From: Solibacillus sp. FSL R5-0449
GTDB taxonomy: Bacteria > Bacillota > Bacilli > Bacillales_A > Planococcaceae
Direction: 5' to 3'
Assembly: GCF_037975215.1 (NCBI RefSeq)
Contig: NZ_CP150239.1
Span: 906,001-970,000, forward strand
DNA length: 64,000 nt
Part shown: positions 59,343 through 64,000 of the stretch, in pieces
Layout of the letters: every line of letters begins with the position of its first letter
Position numbering within the stretch: position 1 is the stretch's first letter
Translations under genes and position numbers: made by a program
Notes under the pieces: generated by a model
The model's database searches: none
What the model was told of the DNA's origin: nothing
The model's input: only the letters and a program-made list of their open reading frames with translations

Positions 59343-60079
59343 CAGGGAAATGTGCAGTTGTAACAGGGGCATCTCGTGGCATTGGTCGCGCAATCGCATT
59401 ACAATTGGCAAGTGAAGGTGCAAAAGTCGTTGTCAATTACAGCGGGAGCGAGCAAAAGGCACAGGAAGTAGTAGAAGAAATTAAAGCAAATGGCGGCGAA
59501 GCGATTGCTGTTCAGGCGAATGTAGCAGACGCGGATTCTGTACAGAATTTAATGAAATCGGCACTTGATACGTACGGTTCGATTGATATTTTAGTGAACA
59601 ATGCGGGCATCACGCGCGACAATTTGTTAATGCGTATGAAAGATGACGAATGGGATGATGTCATCAATACGAATTTAAAAGGCGTGTTCCTTTGTACAAA
59701 AGCTGTAACGCGACAAATGATGAAGCAGCGTGCAGGTCGCATCATTAATATTTCTTCGATCGTCGGAGTTGCAGGTAATGCCGGACAGGCAAACTATGTA
59801 GCGGCAAAAGCGGGTGTCATCGGTTTAACGAAGACAACTGCGCAGGAGCTTGCTTCACGTAATATTTTAGTCAACGCTCTTGCTCCAGGCTTTATTACAA
59901 CGGAAATGACAGAAGGCTTACCGGAAGATTTGAAAGAAGGTATGCTTAAACAAATTCCGTTGGCTAAATTGGGTCAACCGGAAGATATCGCCAAAGCTGT
60001 CGTATTTTTCGCATCAGACAGTTCTAATTACATTACAGGCCAAACACTGCAAATAGACGGCGGCATGGTAATGGCTTAA
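59333..60079 (+). CDS. fabG: 3-oxoacyl-ACP reductase FabG
   Basis: NADPH-dependent short-chain dehydrogenase that reduces beta-ketoacyl-ACP. The 248-residue protein has the cofactor motif TGASRGIG (about 11-18), NNAG, the catalytic Ser in NISSIVG and YxxxK in [11 protein letters not shown] 59333 is 8 nt after AAAGGAG. acpP follows after a 110-bp gap that contains a degenerate repeat. Confidence 0.96.
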   Translation: MGLTGKCAVVTGASRGIGRAIALQLASEGAKVVVNYSGSEQKAQEVVEEIKANGGEAIAVQANVADADSVQNLMKSALDTYGSIDILVNNAGITRDNLLMRMKDDEWDDVINTNLKGVFLCTKAVTRQMMKQRAGRIINISSIVGVAGNAGQANYVAAKAGVIGLTKTTAQELASRNILVNALAPGFITTEMTEGLPEDLKEGMLKQIPLAKLGQPEDIAKAVVFFASDSSNYITGQTLQIDGGMVMA

Positions 60080-60104
60080 TATGATTGAAATATAAAAACT
60101 CTAG

Positions 60105-60156
60105 TTGATTGGAGTGAAGGGCCGAGTCATACAGACGTGCCCGTAACGGAAATTAA
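60105..60156. repeat. Degenerate copy of the TTGATT-bounded element between fabG and acpP
   Basis: TTGATTGGAGTGAAGGGC (60105-60122) matches the left end of the 53848 copy closely. CCCGTAACGGAAATTAA-like sequence (60140-60156) resembles its right end, with AATTAA in place of AATCAA. GGGC (60119-60122) and GCCC (60139-60142) can pair. The middle part with stems A-C is missing, so it looks like an internal deletion. Confidence 0.55.
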
Positions 60157-60189
60157 CAGGGTTAGAATTCTTGAGGGGAGGTGACTGAT

Positions 60190-60426
60190 TTGTCTACAGT
60201 ATTTGAGCGTGTTTCAAAAGTAGTCGTTGACCGTTTAGGCGTTGACGAAAGCGAAGTGAAATTAGAAGCATCATTCCGTGAGGATTTAGGTGCAGATTCA
60301 TTAGATGTTGTTGAGTTAGTAATGGAACTTGAAGATGAGTTCGATATGGAAATTTCTGATGAAGATGCAGAAAAAATTGCAACAGTTGGTAATGCAATTT
60401 CATACATCGAAAGCAAAATTAGCTAA
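60190..60426 (+). CDS. acpP: Acyl carrier protein
   Basis: Carries growing acyl chains on a phosphopantetheine arm. The 78-residue protein has the attachment site Ser37 in [18 protein letters not shown] and the usual acidic helices. Start is TTG 60190, 8 nt after GGGAGG; the N-terminus [19 protein letters not shown] lines up with B. subtilis AcpA. An in-frame GTG at 60181 is inside the ribosome site. Followed by a terminator. Confidence 0.96.
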   Translation: MSTVFERVSKVVVDRLGVDESEVKLEASFREDLGADSLDVVELVMELEDEFDMEISDEDAEKIATVGNAISYIESKIS

Positions 60427-60442
60427 TTCATTTATAAAACAT

Positions 60443-60486
60443 AAGGCTGTACGAGGTCAAAACGACTTTTGTACAGCCTTTTTTAC
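60443..60486 (+). terminator. Terminator after acpP
   Basis: AAGGCTGTAC (60443-60452) pairs with GTACAGCCTT (60471-60480), followed by six T. It ends the fapR-acpP operon. Confidence 0.92.
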
Positions 60487-60553
60487 GTCTGAAAATTGCG
60501 TTAAATAGGAGTTTCTAGCGGAGTGAACAAATAAAACGAAATTTGATAGGAAT

Positions 60554-60584
60554 TTGACTGATACCCTTTGCACATTGCTATAGA
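60554..60584 (+). promoter_or_regulatory. Probable rnc-smc promoter
   Basis: TTGACT (60554-60559) and an extended -10 TGCTATAGA (TG 60576-60577, TATAGA 60579-60584). The 19-bp spacer is long, but the TG extension would compensate. Confidence 0.5.
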
Positions 60585-60630
60585 ACAAGGTAAACTAAAC
60601 GATAGAAACTAGAAGGAAGGCAGAAAGTAC

Positions 60631-61392
60631 ATGACCTATAGAAAAAAAGGGAACAACCAGAAACCCGGTGTACTCCCTGAAAAAGTAAAATCACAATTTG
60701 AAGTTTTAGAAAACGAAATGAACATTCATTTCCAGAATAAAGATTTATTATATCAAGCATTTACACATTCATCTTATGTGAATGAGCATCGCCGCAAATT
60801 ATTTACGGACAACGAGCGATTAGAATTTTTAGGGGACGCAGTTTTAGAGTTATCTGTATCAAAATATTTATTTGAAAAATTTCCGCATATGAGCGAAGGG
60901 GAACTTACGAAATTACGTGCATCAATCGTTTGTGAGCCATCACTAGTTGTTTTTGCGAATGAACTGAACTTCGGGCAATTTGTTTTATTAGGTAAAGGTG
61001 AAGAATTAACAGGTGGTCGTGAACGTCCGGCATTGCTTGCTGACGTATTTGAATCATTTGTCGGAGCTCTTTATTTAGATCAAGGTCTGGAAGTAGTTGT
61101 CGCATTTTTAGAACGTGTCGTATTCCCTAAAGTTGAAGTCGGTGCTTTTTCGCATGTGATGGATTTTAAAAGTCAATTACAAGAAATTATTCAACAAACA
61201 AACAACGGCCTTTTACATTATGAGATTGTTGATGAAAAAGGACCAGCGCATAATCGTACATTCGTTTCACGCGTATTGTTAAACAGCCAGGAGTTAGGTG
61301 TTGGCCGTGGAAAATCAAAGAAAGAGGCTGAGCAGCAAGCAGCACAAAGTGCCATGCTGATGCTTAAGCAGTCAAAGCAAGAGGAGGAATAA
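60631..61392 (+). CDS. rnc: Ribonuclease III
   Basis: Endonuclease cutting double-stranded RNA in rRNA processing and mRNA turnover. The 253-residue protein has the nuclease signature [16 protein letters not shown] (about 63-78) and a C-terminal dsRNA-binding domain (about 178-247) ending in [26 protein letters not shown] precedes ATG. smc begins 1 bp after its stop codon, so the two are co-transcribed. Confidence 0.97.
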   Translation: MTYRKKGNNQKPGVLPEKVKSQFEVLENEMNIHFQNKDLLYQAFTHSSYVNEHRRKLFTDNERLEFLGDAVLELSVSKYLFEKFPHMSEGELTKLRASIVCEPSLVVFANELNFGQFVLLGKGEELTGGRERPALLADVFESFVGALYLDQGLEVVVAFLERVVFPKVEVGAFSHVMDFKSQLQEIIQQTNNGLLHYEIVDEKGPAHNRTFVSRVLLNSQELGVGRGKSKKEAEQQAAQSAMLMLKQSKQEEE

Positions 61393-61393
61393 C

Positions 61394-64000
61394 ATGTTCC
61401 TTAAAAGACTCGAAGTAGTAGGCTTTAAATCATTTGCCGAACGTATCGGGATTGATTTTGTACCTGGTGTTACTGCAGTAGTAGGACCAAATGGTAGTGG
61501 GAAAAGTAATGTAACAGATGCAATTCGGTGGGTTTTAGGAGAGCAGTCTGCCAAAAGTCTGCGCGGAGCCAAAATGGAAGACGTTATTTTTGCAGGAAGT
61601 GAATCGAGAAGAGCACTGAACTTTGCGGAAGTTACACTCGTTTTAGATAATACAGATGAGCAAGTAGCAATACCTTATACAGAGGTAAGTGTGACAAGAC
61701 GGGTTTATCGCTCAGGTGAAAGTGAATATTTACTGAATAACCAGCAATGCCGTCTAAAAGATATTACAGACTTGTTTATGGATTCGGGTCTTGGGAAAGA
61801 AGCCTTTTCCATTATTTCACAAGGACGGGTTGATGAAATTCTAAACAGCCGTCCAGATGACCGCCGCAGTATTTTTGAAGAGGCTGCAGGTGTTTTAAAA
61901 TATAAGCAGCGCAAGAAAAAAGCAGAGCACAAACTTGTAGAAACAGATGAAAACCTAAATCGGGTTCTCGATATTTTGCATGAAATCGATCAGCGTCTGG
62001 AACCATTGAAAATTCAGGCGTCGAGCGCGAAAGATTATGTGCGAATGACGGAAGAACTGAAAGATTTTGATATAGCATTAATGGTTCATGATATCCGTGC
62101 GAACGGGAAAGTATTGCAAGGCTATACTGAAGAGCAGCGGAAATTAACAGCAACCGAAAAAGAACATGCAGCTGAAATTGCGACAGTTGAACAACAATTG
62201 CGCAAAATGCGTACAGAGTTAAAAGCTATCGACGAAGTGCTGGACAGTTCTCAAGAACAGCTTGTTGAGGCAAGTGCGGAAGTAGAACGCTGGGAAGGCC
62301 GAAAAGCACTCTTTAACGAAAAGCGTTCAAATGCCGAAAAACAAATTCAGCAACTGCGTGAAAGCTTAACGGAAGCTTCCAATATGGTAAAAGAATTGCT
62401 GGAGGCTGAGCGTGAAAAACGCGGTCAGTTTACAGAAAAGCAAAAAATCGTTACCGAAATCCGTTCGGCATTAAAACAGGTTGAGCAAGCTTTAACACGT
62501 TCTGCTTCAGAAATCGAGCAGGAAATTGAAGATGCGAAAAATACGTACATTAACTTACTTAACGAAGAAGCGACAGTAAAAAATGAATTAAAGCATATTG
62601 ATCAGCAACTTTCGCAGGAACAGGCATCTGTAGAGCGAATGTCAGGTCGTTCTTCTGAAATCCAAAAAGAACTGACTGAAGCACTCATTGCAAAAGAAGT
62701 GACAGAACGTGCGCTTGAACAGGCAGAACTGTCGGTAAAAGAACAGCTTAGTCATTTTGATGTTATGCAGGTTCAGTTGAAATCGGCAACTGCCGATTTG
62801 GATGAAAAACAAGCGTTATTGTATAAAGCTTATCAGCATCATCAGCAATTAAAGGCACGTAAAGAAACATTGGCTGAACTTGAAGCTGATTTTTCAGGCT
62901 TCTTCCATGGTGTTAAGGAAGTTCTTTTAGCGCGGGACCGTAAAGAACTGCAAGGGATAGAAGGTGCGGTAGCCGAGCTGATTCAAGTTGAGGCGAAATA
63001 CTCTCAGGCAATTGAAACAGCATTAGGTGCAGCTTCACAGCATATTGTGACAGAAAATGAACAGCATGCCCAAAAAGCGATTGGCTGGTTGAAGCAAAAA
63101 CGTGCAGGTCGTGCAACATTTTTACCGAAAACAGTTATGCGTTCACGAAAAATCCATGCACAGCAACTGAGCGATATTCAATCACATCCTGCCTATGTTG
63201 CGCTGGCTTATGAACTAGTGAATTATGCACAGGAAAATACGACAATTATAGAAAACCTTTTAGGCAATGTATTAGTTGCATCTTCTTTGGAAGGCGCGAG
63301 TCAAATTGCCCGTTTATGCGGCTTTAAGTACCGCGTTGTTACACTTGAAGGGGATATCGTAAATGCTGGCGGTTCCTTAACAGGTGGTGCCGTAAAGCAG
63401 CAAAGTTCATTGTTCTCGCGTAAAGCGGAACTTGATAAGCTCGTTACGACATTGGCCGATATGGAATCAACAATCCAATCTGCTGAGCAAACGGTAGCGA
63501 CGAAAAAAGAACAGATTGCAACATTGCGACATTCATTGGAAGAGTTGAAGCTGCAAGGTGAATCATTGCGTGAGCAAGAGCAAATTCACCGTTCGAAGCT
63601 TATGGAACTCGATATGATCGTGAAGAACTTACAGACGACGGTAACGATTACGCAATCGGAGCAAACTTCATTATCGACACGTAAAGAGTCTTTAAATGAA
63701 CAGCAGTCAGCTGCACAATCGCGATTGACTGAGTTAAGTAAAGAATTACAGGAAATACAGCAAACGGTTGATGAACTGACACTTGCTAAGGCTCAGAGTG
63801 AAACGCAAAAAGATGTGTTGCGTGAACAGTTAGCACAAAAGAGATCTGAACTCGCTGTTGCTCAAGAACAATTAACGCAAGTACAGGCATCGATTGCAGG
63901 AATAGAACTTAATTTGTCTAAAGCACAGGGAAATGTCGAAAAAATTTCCCGGGAAATCGACTGGGTAGAATCTGAAGATGGCTTAAATGGACCTTCAGCA
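61394..64000 (+). CDS. smc: Chromosome segregation protein SMC, N-terminal 869 codons (partial)
   Basis: ATPase of the condensin complex (with ScpA and ScpB) that organises and segregates the chromosome. The frame stays open to the right edge. Walker A GPNGSGKS is at 31-38 and FKSFAERI near 11-18. The first coiled coil covers about 165-500 and the hinge about 520-665 (LIQVEAKYSQAIETALGAASQHIV, ending near GGSLTGG). The start of the second coiled coil follows. The C-terminal Walker B/signature part lies outside the window. AGGAGG precedes ATG 61394. Confidence 0.97.
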   Translation, partial: MFLKRLEVVGFKSFAERIGIDFVPGVTAVVGPNGSGKSNVTDAIRWVLGEQSAKSLRGAKMEDVIFAGSESRRALNFAEVTLVLDNTDEQVAIPYTEVSVTRRVYRSGESEYLLNNQQCRLKDITDLFMDSGLGKEAFSIISQGRVDEILNSRPDDRRSIFEEAAGVLKYKQRKKKAEHKLVETDENLNRVLDILHEIDQRLEPLKIQASSAKDYVRMTEELKDFDIALMVHDIRANGKVLQGYTEEQRKLTATEKEHAAEIATVEQQLRKMRTELKAIDEVLDSSQEQLVEASAEVERWEGRKALFNEKRSNAEKQIQQLRESLTEASNMVKELLEAEREKRGQFTEKQKIVTEIRSALKQVEQALTRSASEIEQEIEDAKNTYINLLNEEATVKNELKHIDQQLSQEQASVERMSGRSSEIQKELTEALIAKEVTERALEQAELSVKEQLSHFDVMQVQLKSATADLDEKQALLYKAYQHHQQLKARKETLAELEADFSGFFHGVKEVLLARDRKELQGIEGAVAELIQVEAKYSQAIETALGAASQHIVTENEQHAQKAIGWLKQKRAGRATFLPKTVMRSRKIHAQQLSDIQSHPAYVALAYELVNYAQENTTIIENLLGNVLVASSLEGASQIARLCGFKYRVVTLEGDIVNAGGSLTGGAVKQQSSLFSRKAELDKLVTTLADMESTIQSAEQTVATKKEQIATLRHSLEELKLQGESLREQEQIHRSKLMELDMIVKNLQTTVTITQSEQTSLSTRKESLNEQQSAAQSRLTELSKELQEIQQTVDELTLAKAQSETQKDVLREQLAQKRSELAVAQEQLTQVQASIAGIELNLSKAQGNVEKISREIDWVESEDGLNGPSA

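Overview
The window is a core-genome segment of an endospore-forming, low-GC Bacillales bacterium. Gene order follows the Bacillus subtilis ftsZ-to-smc region almost gene for gene. Protein sequences, Q-rich linkers and the type of intergenic repeats suggest the Caryophanaceae/Planococcaceae side (Solibacillus/Lysinibacillus-like). That genus-level guess is inference. I see no rRNA, tRNA, prophage, insertion sequence or CRISPR array.

Layout. (1) 1-7.6 kb: the end of ftsA, ftsZ, the sporulation cassette spoIIGA-sigE-sigG, then ylmC-ylmE-sepF-ylmG-ylmH-divIVA (division and septum placement). (2) 7.6-13.6 kb: ileS behind an isoleucine T-box, an azlCD branched-chain amino acid exporter where B. 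subtilis has ylyA, then lspA and rluD. (3) 13.6-14.0 kb: a non-coding array of about 13 units with a 21-bp period (conserved WTATTAGAA). (4) 14.05-25.95 kb: the complete pyrimidine operon pyrR-pyrP-pyrB-pyrC-carA-carB-pyrK-pyrD-pyrF-pyrE with one strong promoter and two PyrR attenuators. (5) 26-32.3 kb: a five-gene oligopeptide ABC transporter operon (D-F-B-C-A order) with a CodY-box-like site, convergent with rqcH on the minus strand. (6) 34.2-48.1 kb: yicC-gmk-rpoZ, then coaC (lacking its usual CoaB half)-priA-def-fmt-rsmB-rlmN-prpC-prkC-rsgA-rpe-thiN-spoVM. (7) 48.2-56.7 kb: rpmB (minus strand), a lipid-kinase-like gene, yloU-yloV, sdaAB-sdaAA, recG, and a small VOC/PhnB-like protein. (8) 56.7-64 kb: fapR-plsX-fabD-fabG-acpP under a FapR operator, then rnc and the first 869 codons of smc, which runs off the end.

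How the genes work together: most are housekeeping modules (division, sporulation sigma cascade, pyrimidine synthesis, N-terminal formyl-methionine handling, a Ser/Thr kinase-phosphatase pair, membrane lipid synthesis). Differences from the B. subtilis order are mainly insertions (azlCD, opp, the lipid kinase, the VOC protein) and missing genes (bpr, ylmD, ylyA, yloB, remA, the coaB domain).

The least explained material is intergenic. It comprises the 21-bp periodic array; a family of TTGATT...AATCAA-bounded palindromic elements (7991-8095, 53848-54000 and a degenerate copy at 60105-60156), whose stems differ by compensatory changes between copies; a second hairpin element at 48151-48236; and a 10-bp perfect inverted repeat over the lspA promoter. 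spoVM appears to start with CTG. All calls were made by reading the sequence and from remembered family knowledge; no database search was run.
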